Shown here piece by piece: positions 25,294-33,949 of a DNA stretch of 64,000 nt. Each line of letters starts with the position of its first letter. The first letter of the stretch is position 1. Source of the DNA: Streptomyces pristinaespiralis. Its GTDB lineage: Bacteria > Actinomycetota > Actinomycetes > Streptomycetales > Streptomycetaceae. The notes below the pieces were generated by a model that was not told the origin of the DNA, searched no databases, and saw only the letters and a list, made by a program, of their open reading frames with translations. The DNA lies in the NCBI RefSeq assembly GCF_001278075.1, contig NZ_CP011340.1, positions 2,232,001 through 2,296,000 on the forward strand. The letters run 5' to 3'. Made by a program: the position numbers and the translations under genes.

Positions 25294-26826
25294 CTATGTG
25301 TCCTTCTGCAGCGACCATTGCGGATCGTTCAGCATGCGCCAGCCCGCCTCCGGTTCGCCGGCCACGGTGTCGTCCGGGCTGCGGCTGCCGAGCAGGAAAT
25401 CGCCGACGGACGACTCACGCAGGTAGTCGAGGCCGAGCACGCGGGCGGACATGTCGGCGTCGCCGTTGCCCAGCCCGCACGGGGCGAGGCCCATCGCCGT
25501 CGCCACCAGGTACATGGTCTGGTAGAGCACACCGGTGTGCCGGAGGGTCGTCGCGTACGCGATGGCGCGGTACTTCCACGACATGCGCTGGAAGCGTGCC
25601 GTCATGGTGATCAGTACGTCCGGTCGCGCCTCCATGCCGGTCGCCCTGGACGCGACGTGGAACAGCGACTCGCGGTCGGCGGCCCCGTCGTTGACGAGGA
25701 CGAGGCGGTGGGCGACGGGGTCGTAGTAGTAGATGCCCGCGTCGAGGCCCTCGCAGCGCCGCACGGTGACGTACAGCTCCAGCTCGTAGCCCTGGCCGCC
25801 GCTCGGGTAGGGGCGCGAGACGACCTCGTCGCGGCCGCTGCCCTCCTCCGGCGTGTAGTGGGCCCGCACCCGGGCCACGCGGTAGAGGAACTCGCCGAGC
25901 TGCCGTGCGGTCAGCGCCTGTTCGCCGTAGGAGCGGATGGAGCGGCGGGTCTCGACGGCGGCCGTCAGCGACGGGTCGCGGTCCGCGATGTCCTCGCGTG
26001 CCGGCCGGTGCAGCTCCACGGTGGGGCCCTCCGGTGCCGGCTTGATCGCGGGCTGCGGGTCGATCTCGTCCCGGTAGGGGTAGACGGCGCCGAACACGTC
26101 GTCGTAGCGGCCGGACCGGACGCGGGAGTGGAACAGCAGGTCGTGGAAGTCCCACTGCCGCAGCGTCGGTTCCGTGTCGGAGGCGAAGGCGCCGTCCGCG
26201 TGGGCCTGTTCGGCGAAGCCGGCGCCCACCAGGTGGCGGAGCACGTCCAGGGTCTCGCCGTCCGAGAGGCCGCCGGCCTTCGCCAGGCTCCCCGCCGTGA
26301 CCGGCTCCCCGAGCGCGGCCGCGATCTCCCTGGCCGCCGGGTCGGACAGGACGGCCCTGAACTTCACCAGGGGCGACTCGAGCACCAGGGCGCCGTCCCG
26401 TGAGCGCAGGAACGCGAACCGGGAGAGACGTACCGGCACTTGGGCGTCCACCTCGCCCGCCATGTACTCGGCGTCCCGGGCGGTCGGCTCGAGCCTGATC
26501 AGCTCGCGGCGCCCGCCGGGGCCGCCGTGGGTGAGGACGCTGCGGGCGACGAGGTGGCCGACGCGGTCGAGGAACCGCTCCACCTGGACGCGTTCCGCGG
26601 GCCGCAGCCCTTCGAGCAGTTCGTGCACCGGAGTCGGCCCCTGGCTCAGACGCCGCAGCGCACGGCGGATGCCGCCGCGCACCGGACGCAGGGTGAAGGC
26701 GGTGACCGGGCTCGTCAGGGTCGCCGACTCGCCGTCGAAGGCGACGTGGACGTCGTCGCGGAAGACGGGCGCGGCCCGTGGCGGCGACGGCGCCTCCCCG
26801 GTCTCCCGTGGTGAATTCGTCTGCAT
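25294..26826 (-). CDS. SagB-type FMN azoline dehydrogenase (ThcOx/TbtE-like)
   Basis: A 510-residue protein of the SagB/ThcOx family, which oxidises thiazoline and oxazoline rings to azoles with FMN. The first ~250 residues are a winged-helix, peptide-binding type region (FTLRPVRGGIRRALRRLSQG, LSRFAFLRSRDGALVLESPL). The nitroreductase domain follows from ~285: RRSIRSYGEQALTARQLGEF (FMN phosphate site), RPYPSGGQGYELELYVTVRR, then GVLYQTMYLVATAMGLAPCGLG. It ends on GDFLLGSRSPD, typical of the family. It is divergent from the oxidase/AHBA operon and tandem with, but terminated before, the precursors. ATG at 26826 is used. Confidence 0.9.
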   Translation of the reverse strand: MQTNSPRETGEAPSPPRAAPVFRDDVHVAFDGESATLTSPVTAFTLRPVRGGIRRALRRLSQGPTPVHELLEGLRPAERVQVERFLDRVGHLVARSVLTHGGPGGRRELIRLEPTARDAEYMAGEVDAQVPVRLSRFAFLRSRDGALVLESPLVKFRAVLSDPAAREIAAALGEPVTAGSLAKAGGLSDGETLDVLRHLVGAGFAEQAHADGAFASDTEPTLRQWDFHDLLFHSRVRSGRYDDVFGAVYPYRDEIDPQPAIKPAPEGPTVELHRPAREDIADRDPSLTAAVETRRSIRSYGEQALTARQLGEFLYRVARVRAHYTPEEGSGRDEVVSRPYPSGGQGYELELYVTVRRCEGLDAGIYYYDPVAHRLVLVNDGAADRESLFHVASRATGMEARPDVLITMTARFQRMSWKYRAIAYATTLRHTGVLYQTMYLVATAMGLAPCGLGNGDADMSARVLGLDYLRESSVGDFLLGSRSPDDTVAGEPEAGWRMLNDPQWSLQKDT

Positions 26827-27158
26827 GGTGGTCTCCGCTCGCGTGATGAGGACAGACGTCGGTCATCACTCTCGCGCCCGGGCACCGCGGAACCGCCGCC
26901 CGCGCGCAATTCCCGTGACATCGGCCGGTACCCGTCATGACACCCGTCATCGGTCTCCGCCGTTTCTCCTACGCCGTGTCACTTCGAATACGCGCCGCGC
27001 CGCCGGTAATTCGGCGTTCCGTTCCGGTGACCGAGGTCATGGAACGGGTGACACATGACAGCGGACGAACCCGTCGGCTCGGAGTTCCGCACTTCTCCGC
27101 GCATGCTCGGAACACGAATTCACCGCACATCACGGCTACTTCAGTAAGGAATCACCTC
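26827..27158. promoter_or_regulatory. Divergent promoter region between SagB gene and AHBA operon
   Basis: These 332 bases hold no gene and must contain the promoters of two divergent cluster units. They include TCATGACACCCG at 26935-26946, which occurs again at 23892-23903 in front of the main RiPP operon, and several GTGACA/TGACAC-type words (for example near 27047). No certain -35/-10 pair could be picked. Confidence 0.35.
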
Positions 27159-28631
27159 GTGCTCACTCGTCGTCATGCAATACGGCTCGGGCTCACCGCG
27201 GGCGCCTTCGGCGCCGTCGGCGCGGCGGGCGGGCTCTTCCAGACCCTGGCCGCGGGGGGACCGGCGAACGCCGCCCCGGCGGGCGCCGGGGCGGCGGCAG
27301 GGCCGGCGGTCACGCCGTTCACGGTGCCGCTGCCGGTGCCGAAGGTGCTGCGCCCCTACCGCAGGACGAGGTCCGCCGACCACTACGCGGTGGCCATGAG
27401 CCGGACCTCGCTCGAGATCCTTCCCGGTCGGCGCACCGAGGTCCTCACCTACAACGGGTCCTTCCCCGGCCCCACCATCCGGGCCCGCTCCGGGCGCACC
27501 GCGGTCGTCAGGCAGATCAACCTGCTCGACATGCCCACCTCGGTGCACCTGCACGGCGCGAACAACCCGGTGGAGAGCGACGGCGGGATGATGGACACGA
27601 TCGCGCCGGGCCGTTCCAAGACGTACGTGTACGCCAACAGGCAGCCGGGCGCGACGCTGTGGACCCATGACCACGCCCATCACATGGAGTCCGAGCACGT
27701 CTACCGCGGCCTGTCGGGCCTGTATCTGCTCGGCGACGAGCAGGAGGACGCGCTCGGCCTGCCGTCGGGGCGCTACGAGGTGCCGCTGGTCCTGCGGGAC
27801 GCGCACTTCGACGCGTCCGGCCGGATGGTGTACACGATGGACGACGCCGAGAACCGGACCACGATCCTGGTCAACGGCCGGCCGTGGCCGTACATGAAGG
27901 TCGAAGGACGCAAGTACCGCTTCCGGATGCTCAACTCGTCCAACCTTCGCATCTTCATCCTGGCGCTGTCCGACGGCAGCCAGGTGACGCAGATCGGCGC
28001 CGACGGCGGACTGCTCCCGGCGCCCGCGCCCACTCCCGTCCTGGTCCTCTCCCCCGGCGAGCGGGCCGACTTCGTCATCGACTTCTCCAAGTACGCGCCG
28101 GGCACGCAGCTGGAGCTCAGCAACATGCTGGGGCCCGGCCCCGCCGACCTGGTCGGCCGGATCATGCGCTTCGACGTGGGCGACAGGACCCCCGACGACA
28201 GCCGGGTCCCCGACGTGCTGACGACCCTGCCGGCGCTGCCGAACCCCACGGTGGAGCGGACCTTCGAGCTCCAGATGGACGAACCGGGCAGCGGCGGCCA
28301 CCAGGCGTACATCAACGGCAGGACCTTCGACGCGAACCGCATCGACACCGAGATCAAGTGGGGCACCACGGAGGTCTGGACCGTCACCAACGCCAGTGTC
28401 ACCGTGCCGCACAACTTCCATACGCACCTGGTCCAGTTCCGCATTCTCGAAAGGGACGGGCAGCCGGTCTACCCGGCGGAGGCGGGACTCAAGGACACCG
28501 TGCTCCTTTTCCCCGGGCAGACGGTCAAATTGCAGATGACCTTCGACACCCACCGGGGCGTCTATCCGTACCACTGCCACATGATCGACCACAGCGCCAT
28601 GGGAATGATGGCGCAGATGAAGATCGTGTGA
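27159..28631 (+). CDS. Tat-exported multicopper oxidase
   Basis: A 490-residue three-domain multicopper oxidase of the CotA/phenoxazinone-synthase/laccase class, which oxidises phenols or o-aminophenols and reduces O2 to water. A twin-arginine signal is at the N-terminus (TRRHAIRLGLTAGAFGAVGA), so it acts outside the cell. All copper ligand motifs are visible: HLHG (~residue 130), WTHDHAHH (~170), VPHNFHTHLVQF (~420) and YHCHMIDHSAMGMM (C-terminus), the last giving type 1 Cys, His and Met. GTG at 27159 has AAGGA eight bases upstream and puts the RR motif at residues 4-5. As first gene of the AHBA operon it may oxidise 3,4-AHBA or a peptide carrying it. Confidence 0.85.
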   Translation: MLTRRHAIRLGLTAGAFGAVGAAGGLFQTLAAGGPANAAPAGAGAAAGPAVTPFTVPLPVPKVLRPYRRTRSADHYAVAMSRTSLEILPGRRTEVLTYNGSFPGPTIRARSGRTAVVRQINLLDMPTSVHLHGANNPVESDGGMMDTIAPGRSKTYVYANRQPGATLWTHDHAHHMESEHVYRGLSGLYLLGDEQEDALGLPSGRYEVPLVLRDAHFDASGRMVYTMDDAENRTTILVNGRPWPYMKVEGRKYRFRMLNSSNLRIFILALSDGSQVTQIGADGGLLPAPAPTPVLVLSPGERADFVIDFSKYAPGTQLELSNMLGPGPADLVGRIMRFDVGDRTPDDSRVPDVLTTLPALPNPTVERTFELQMDEPGSGGHQAYINGRTFDANRIDTEIKWGTTEVWTVTNASVTVPHNFHTHLVQFRILERDGQPVYPAEAGLKDTVLLFPGQTVKLQMTFDTHRGVYPYHCHMIDHSAMGMMAQMKIV

Positions 28632-28695
28632 CCTCTCCCGCAGGACGATCCGCCTGATTCTCCAGGCATTTCCGACGCGAAAAGGAAGGAGGAAC

Positions 28696-30414
28696 ATGAT
28701 TACCACCCGATCCGTGCCCTACGTACGCCGTATTCTCGACGCACTCGGCAGGGACCCCGACCGGGCGGTCGTGCACCGGCGCGACGGAAGCGTCGCGGCG
28801 GGTGAACTGACCGACTCGATCCTCGGCACCACGACCCTGCTGTACGACCACGGTGTCGGAACGGGCGACACCGTCGCCGTCCTCACCGGACCGAACCATC
28901 CGCTGATGCTCAGCGCCCGGTACGCCGTCCACCTCTTGGGCGCGACCTCCGTGTACGTACGGTCGATGAACCCGAGGACGGACACAGAGACCTTCTCGGT
29001 CAGCACCCAGACCGAGCTGCTGCGCGACCTCGGTGTGCCGCTCCTGCTGGTGGACGAGGAGAGCGCCGAGCGGGGGCGCTGGCTGTCCAACCGTCTGCCG
29101 GGGCTGACCGTCCTGCCGATCCCGCCGGGCGCCCCCGCGCACCCCGTGCCGCTCGGCCGGCTACGGGAGGGCCGGCCGGACGCCCTGGCGGTCGTCGACT
29201 TCACCAGCGGCGGCTCCGGCCGCCCCAAGATGGTGGCGCAGCGCTACGGCACCCGTGAAGAGCTCGTCAGCCGCCTCGCACATGGCCTCGATCCCCGGGG
29301 ACCCGCGACGCTGCTGTCGGTCACGCCCATCAGCCATACGACGGCGCCGATGGCCGACGCCGTCCTGCTCAGCGGCGGGACGGTGGTGCTGCACGACGGG
29401 TTCGACGCCGACGACGTGCTGCGCGCCTTCGCCGAGCAGCGGGTCACGGACGTCTACCTCGCCGTCCCGCACCTGTACCGGCTGCTCGACCATCCGGACA
29501 TCGCGAGGACCGACCTGTCGTCCCTGCGCCGCATCACCTACAGCGGCACACCGGCGGCGCCGGCCCGGGTGGCGCGGGCGGTGGAACTCTTCGGCGACGT
29601 ACTGATCCAGGTGTACGGCACCACGGAGGCCGGCGGCATCAGCAGCCTCAACCCACTGGACCACCGTGAACCGGAGCTGCTCGGCTCCGTCGGCCGCCCC
29701 TTCCCCTGGGTGCGCGTGGAGATACGCGCTCCGGGCGGGGGCCCGGTGGTCGAGCGCGGTGTCACGGGCGAGATCTGGGTGAACTCGCCCACCGTCACGG
29801 CCGGTTACCTCGACGACGTGGAGCTCACCGGCACGGCGCTCAAGGACGGCTGGCTGCTCACCGGCGACCTCGGGCACTGGGACCGGTACGGCTACCTCCG
29901 CCTCGACGGCCGTGTCGGGGACGTCATCAAGCACGGGGGTCTCAAGCTGGATCCGGCCGCCATCGAGCGGGCGCTCCTGGGACACCCGCAGGTGCGGCAG
30001 GCCACGGTCTTCGGCGTACGCGACCGGGACTACGTGGAGCAGGTGCACGCCGCCGTCGAACTGCACTCCGGCGCCTCACGGACCTCGAGCGACCTGCGGG
30101 GGTACGTCGCCGCGACGCTCACGCCGGAGCACGCGCCGGTCCGGGTCTCCGTGTGGCCCCGGCTCCCGCTCACGCCCTCGGGAAAGCCCGACCGCACCTA
30201 CCTGCGCTCGGTCACGGCACCACCGGACGAGACCCGTCCGCCAGCCGCCCCGGCGCACGACATCCGGACGCCCGTGCGCGCCCACCGGCGCGGCGCGGTG
30301 CCCGGTACGAGCCCCCCGCGCGAAGCCACCGCGCGGGCCGATCCCGTCCGCAGAGGCGGCGCGGGGTCCTTGCCCGATCACGCAATCCCGCGAAGCAGAA
30401 AGGGCGTCACATGA
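28696..30414 (+). CDS. AMP-forming acyl/aryl acid ligase
   Basis: A 572-residue member of the ANL superfamily (acyl-CoA synthetase/aryl-acid ligase). Motifs are DFTSGGSGRPKMV (A3 phosphate loop, ~residue 165), YGTTEAGG (A5), TGDLGHWDRYGYLRLDGR (A7/A8) and the catalytic lysine in TPSGKPDR (A10, ~500). About 65 residues beyond A10 are Arg/Pro-rich and look disordered; no carrier-protein serine motif is seen there. It likely adenylates 3,4-AHBA made by the next two genes. A strong AAGGAGG precedes the ATG, and the stop overlaps the aldolase start (ATGA). Confidence 0.85.
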   Translation: MITTRSVPYVRRILDALGRDPDRAVVHRRDGSVAAGELTDSILGTTTLLYDHGVGTGDTVAVLTGPNHPLMLSARYAVHLLGATSVYVRSMNPRTDTETFSVSTQTELLRDLGVPLLLVDEESAERGRWLSNRLPGLTVLPIPPGAPAHPVPLGRLREGRPDALAVVDFTSGGSGRPKMVAQRYGTREELVSRLAHGLDPRGPATLLSVTPISHTTAPMADAVLLSGGTVVLHDGFDADDVLRAFAEQRVTDVYLAVPHLYRLLDHPDIARTDLSSLRRITYSGTPAAPARVARAVELFGDVLIQVYGTTEAGGISSLNPLDHREPELLGSVGRPFPWVRVEIRAPGGGPVVERGVTGEIWVNSPTVTAGYLDDVELTGTALKDGWLLTGDLGHWDRYGYLRLDGRVGDVIKHGGLKLDPAAIERALLGHPQVRQATVFGVRDRDYVEQVHAAVELHSGASRTSSDLRGYVAATLTPEHAPVRVSVWPRLPLTPSGKPDRTYLRSVTAPPDETRPPAAPAHDIRTPVRAHRRGAVPGTSPPREATARADPVRRGGAGSLPDHAIPRSRKGVT

Positions 30415-31379
30415 CCTCATACGGCCACTTCGCCCGGTCGCTGCGGCTGCGGCGGCTCTACCGCCACAGCACTGCCGGCCTGATGATCACCCCTCTCGAC
30501 CATTCGATCAGTGACGGTCCCGTGGTGCCCAAGGGCACGACGCTCGACCACCTCGCCGGCCGGCTCGCGGCCGGCGGTTCGGACGCCGTCGTCGTGCACA
30601 AGGGCAGTGTGCGGCACATCTCTCCGGAGCGGTTCGCCGCCATGTCGCTGATCATCCATCTGAACGCGAGCACCAGCCGGGCGCTCGACCCGAACGCCAA
30701 GTACGTCGTGGCCGGGGTCGAGGAGGCACTCCGCCTCGGCGCGGACGCGGTGAGCGTCCACGTCAACCTCGGCTCCGACGACGAGCGGGAGCAGATCGGC
30801 GACCTGGGCAGGATCGCCGACGCCTGCGACCGCTGGAACCTGCCGCTGCTCGCCATGGTGTATCCGCGCGGGCCGCGGATCACCGATCCCCGGGACCCGG
30901 AGATGGTCGCGCACGCCGTGACGATCGCCGCCGACCTGGGGGCCGACCTGGTCAAGACCGTGTTCCTGGGGTCGACCGCGGAGATGCTCGACCTCACCGC
31001 GGCCTGTCCGGTCCCGGTCCTCGTCGCCGGGGGCCCCGCCCTCGACAAGGAGGAGGACGTGCTCGCGTACGTACGCGACGCGCTGGCCGGCGGCGCGGGG
31101 GGAGTCGCCATGGGACGCAACATCTTCCAGGCCGCCGACCCGCGGCGGCTGGCGGCGAAGGTCGCCCGGCTGGTCCACCACTTCCCCGAACAGCACTTCG
31201 GTACCGGCCCGTTCGCCGGCGGCGACGCACGGCTCGACGGCGAACGCCTCACCCCGCACCACCTGGACGACACGCACCTCGACCCCGCGCATCCCGACCA
31301 TCCACGCCTCGACGACTCACGTCTCGACGTTTCGACAGGAGGTCCGCATCATGACGGACGCCAAACTGTGCTGGCTTGA
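30411..31379 (+). CDS. griI: GriI-like aldolase for 3-amino-4-hydroxybenzoate
   Basis: A 322-residue class I aldolase of the DhnA/AroA' family. GriI of grixazone biosynthesis joins aspartate semialdehyde to dihydroxyacetone phosphate to give the C7 precursor of 3,4-AHBA. Motifs are MITPLDHSISDGPVV near residue 25 and DLVKTVFLGS with the Schiff-base lysine K182. The last ~45 residues are unusual: a His/Asp/Leu-rich tail (HHLDDTHLDPAHPDHPRLDD and more) absent from ordinary members. The 3' end overlaps the next gene by 29 bases, so the tail may partly be a by-product of that overlap. The pair with the next gene defines the pathway; archaeal-type dehydroquinate formation is the alternative reading. 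Confidence 0.85.
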   Translation: MTSYGHFARSLRLRRLYRHSTAGLMITPLDHSISDGPVVPKGTTLDHLAGRLAAGGSDAVVVHKGSVRHISPERFAAMSLIIHLNASTSRALDPNAKYVVAGVEEALRLGADAVSVHVNLGSDDEREQIGDLGRIADACDRWNLPLLAMVYPRGPRITDPRDPEMVAHAVTIAADLGADLVKTVFLGSTAEMLDLTAACPVPVLVAGGPALDKEEDVLAYVRDALAGGAGGVAMGRNIFQAADPRRLAAKVARLVHHFPEQHFGTGPFAGGDARLDGERLTPHHLDDTHLDPAHPDHPRLDDSRLDVSTGGPHHDGRQTVLA

Positions 31380-32460
31380 CATCCGCGACGCCGGCTCCGC
31401 CACCGCCGCCATCCTGGAGGAGGCGGTCCACCAGCGCATCGACGGCGTGGTCGCCGCCGATCCCGCCGCCTTCACCGGTCTGCCGCCGACCGTCCGCAAG
31501 ATCCTTCTCTACCCGGACGGGAACGTGCCGGACGACATCGGCACGGCCGACCTGGTCGTCGTGCCCGGCGGCAAGGACGCGCGCGCCCCGCTCGCCGAGG
31601 CGCACCCGGACGTGGAGTTCGGCCGTTACGTCGAGATCGTCGACGCCGACACCCTCGAGGACGCCTGCCTGGCCGCGCGTCTGGAGGCCTGGAGCGTCCT
31701 CGACTTCCGCGACCCCACCAAGATCCCGCTGGAGATCGTGATCGCGGCCGCCACCGGCGCACCGGGGTCGATCATCACGACCGCCGCCAACCAGGAGGAG
31801 GCCGAGATCGTCTACGGCGTGCTCGAACTGGGGTCGGACGGTGTGCTGATGCCGGGCCGCACCGTCGGGGACGCGACCGCGCTGCGTACGGCCGCGTCCT
31901 CCCGTACCGGTGAGATCCCCCTGGTCGAGCTGACCGTGACCGCGGCGACCCACATCGGCATGGGCGAGCGTGCCTGTGTCGACACGACCACCCACTTCCG
32001 CAAGGACGAGGGCATTCTGGTGGGCTCGCACTCCAAGGGCATGGTGCTCTGCGTCAGCGAGACGCACCCGCTGCCGTACATGCCCACGCGGCCCTTCCGG
32101 GTCAACGCGGGCGCGCTGCACTCCTACACCGTGGCGCAGAACGGGCGCACCCACTACCTGAGCGAACTGCACGCCGGCAGCTCGGTCCTGGCGGTGGACG
32201 TCAAGGGCCGCACCCGGCCGGTCAGCGTCGGCCGGGTCAAGATCGAGACCCGTCCGCTGATCTCCATCGACGCGGTCGCCCCCAACGGACAGAGCGTCAA
32301 CCTGATCCTCCAGGACGACTGGCACGTACGGGTCCTTGGCCCCGGCGCCTCGGTGCTCAACAGCACGGAACTGAAGCCCGGAGACACGATCCTGGGTCAC
32401 CTGCCGACGGCCGACCGTCATGTGGGCTACCCGATCAACGAGTTCTGCCTGGAGAAGTAG
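31351..32460 (+). CDS. griH: GriH-like 3-amino-4-hydroxybenzoate synthase (DHQ synthase II family)
   Basis: A 369-residue protein of the 3-dehydroquinate synthase II family. GriH converts the C7 amino-keto phosphate from GriI into 3,4-AHBA without NAD or redox. Family blocks are GADLVVVPGGKD-type text at ~70, DFRDPTKIPLEIVIAAA (~120), GSDGVLMPGRTVGDA, HIGMGERACVDTTTHFRKDE and VGSHSKGMVLCVSETHPLPY, then RPFRVNAGALHSYT. The length is normal. The ATG has a strong AGGAGG. It is the last gene of the oxidase-ligase-griI-griH operon and is followed by a terminator. Confidence 0.9.
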   Translation: MTDAKLCWLDIRDAGSATAAILEEAVHQRIDGVVAADPAAFTGLPPTVRKILLYPDGNVPDDIGTADLVVVPGGKDARAPLAEAHPDVEFGRYVEIVDADTLEDACLAARLEAWSVLDFRDPTKIPLEIVIAAATGAPGSIITTAANQEEAEIVYGVLELGSDGVLMPGRTVGDATALRTAASSRTGEIPLVELTVTAATHIGMGERACVDTTTHFRKDEGILVGSHSKGMVLCVSETHPLPYMPTRPFRVNAGALHSYTVAQNGRTHYLSELHAGSSVLAVDVKGRTRPVSVGRVKIETRPLISIDAVAPNGQSVNLILQDDWHVRVLGPGASVLNSTELKPGDTILGHLPTADRHVGYPINEFCLEK

Positions 32461-32501
32461 CAGCATCCGCAGCACATCGACGCACCGTCCGAACACGCCC
32501 C

Positions 32502-32526
32502 GCCCCGGCACCCTTCGTGCCGGGGC
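32502..32526. terminator. Terminator between griH-like gene and response regulator
   Basis: Perfect 10-base arms GCCCCGGCAC and GTGCCGGGGC around CCTTC, between two convergent genes, so it can serve both directions. Confidence 0.85.
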
Positions 32527-32558
32527 CGGCGCGCGTCCGGCCCCGTACCGCCCCGCGC

Positions 32559-33164
32559 TCACAGCCAGCCGTGTTCGCTCGCGATGCGCGCGGCATCGAA
32601 CCGGTTGCGGCCGCCGAGCTTCTTGATGGCCGCGGAGGTCAGATTGCGTACGGTGCCGGCGGCGAGATACAGCTCCCCCGCGATCTCCTTCACGCTGGCG
32701 CCCCCGGCGGTCAGCCGCAGGACGTCCATCTCCCGGACGCTGAGCGCGGTCTCCCCCGCGACGGCCGGTCTCAGCAGCGCGGGATCCACCGTCAGGCATC
32801 CGCCCGCCACCCCCATGAGCGTGGTCACCAGTTGCGGCAGCCGCGCGTTCTTCGGCACGACGCCCAGGGCGCCCGCCGCCACGGCCCGGTCGACCACCGC
32901 GGGCGTGGCCGCGCCGACCATCAGGGCGACGCCGCACCACGGGTGCGCGGACCGGACGTCGGTCGCGGCCCGCAGAGCCTTGCCGCCCATGGTGCTCTCC
33001 CCGAGGAGCAGCACGGTCGGCCGGTGCCGTTCGACAGCGGGCATGACGGCCTCGTAGCTGGTGGCGAGACCGACGACGTCCAGCCCGTCGGTGCCGTTCA
33101 GCGTTTCCGCGAACGCTTCCAGGACGAGTTGGTGATCGCCGGCGACGACGACGCGAATGGACAT
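32559..33164 (-). CDS. LuxR-type response regulator with degenerate receiver
   Basis: A 201-residue NarL/LuxR-like regulator. The C-terminal DNA-binding domain is intact (LSVREMDVLRLTAGGASVKE followed by IAGELYLAAGTVRN). The N-terminal receiver fold is kept, but its phosphorylation site is not: where a normal receiver has the acidic DD pair it has VVAGDHQLV, and where the phospho-accepting Asp should follow RPTVLLL it has Gly (LLLGES). The switch Thr is replaced too (ALMVGAA), although the conserved Lys (VVPKNA) remains. It is therefore probably active without a kinase, or gated by a ligand or protein. No kinase gene is adjacent. It shares a strand with the SDR-like gene 30 bases upstream. 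Confidence 0.85.
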   Translation of the reverse strand: MSIRVVVAGDHQLVLEAFAETLNGTDGLDVVGLATSYEAVMPAVERHRPTVLLLGESTMGGKALRAATDVRSAHPWCGVALMVGAATPAVVDRAVAAGALGVVPKNARLPQLVTTLMGVAGGCLTVDPALLRPAVAGETALSVREMDVLRLTAGGASVKEIAGELYLAAGTVRNLTSAAIKKLGGRNRFDAARIASEHGWL

Positions 33165-33194
33165 GTCCTACCCCCGTGACGATGTGATGGATGA

Positions 33195-33734
33195 TCAGGC
33201 GGACCGTCTGCGGTCCGGGGTGCGGCTCAGTGCCGCGACCAGCCGCTCCACCGCGGAACGGGCCGGCTGGTCGTCGCACCGTGCGGCGTGCGCGGCGGCT
33301 GGGGCGCCCGGGTCGACCTCGATGTGCGGTGCGCCCGCCGGCAGGGCCAGGGCGACGGCGGACGAGACGGCGTGGAAGGTCTCCACGAGCCGGTCGGACG
33401 CGCCGCACCGAGGGACGACGACGATCGAGGCGCTGACGGGCCCGATGTCCGCGGAGATCTGGCCGGGGAGCCCGGCAACCGCCTCTGTGTCCTCGGCGTC
33501 CACCTGGTAGGGCAGTGCCACGTGTCCGATGCCGGCGAGCTCCTTGCAGAGGAAGGCGGCGTTGGTCGCCGCGTCGTCACCGCGTCCCGGATGCCCCGCG
33601 CCGACCACGGCGACGGCCGCACCCGCGGCGCAGAGCCGTGCGGTGATGGCCCTGCCGATGCCCGTGGTGCCGTCGACGACCAGGACGACGCAGCCGGCGA
33701 GCGGCGCGGGCGCGTAGGACGCTGCGAGGGACAC
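33195..33734 (-). CDS. Short SDR-like NAD(P)-binding protein, catalytic residues missing
   Basis: A 179-residue protein with a clear dinucleotide-binding start (CVVLVVDGTTGIGRAITARL, matching the TGxxxGIG signature with one change) and an Asp near residue 78 where SDR enzymes bind adenine. It is about 70 residues shorter than a classical SDR and has no YxxxK active-site pair, so it should not act as a normal reductase. It could be a decayed gene or a cofactor-sensing partner of the response regulator beside it. The GTG start has GAAGGAG six bases upstream. It is divergent from the TrmB/LuxR regulator. Confidence 0.6.
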   Translation of the reverse strand: MSLAASYAPAPLAGCVVLVVDGTTGIGRAITARLCAAGAAVAVVGAGHPGRGDDAATNAAFLCKELAGIGHVALPYQVDAEDTEAVAGLPGQISADIGPVSASIVVVPRCGASDRLVETFHAVSSAVALALPAGAPHIEVDPGAPAAAHAARCDDQPARSAVERLVAALSRTPDRRRSA

Positions 33735-33949
33735 GGCCGGCTCCTTCGGGAGTTGCGACAGACTTGGGACGGTCCTGAATCCCGCCGCCCTGTCAAGAAG
33801 ATCGATCAGCGGGTAACGTGCGGAAAGCGTGCGGAGGGTGAAAGGAACTCACTGTCGGCGGATGTGTGCGGGTCGGCCGAAGTGCGTTCCGAAGGGCCCT
33901 GACACGTGGGTGAATAAACGTTCAACCGTGGTCAAGGGGGAAACACCAC

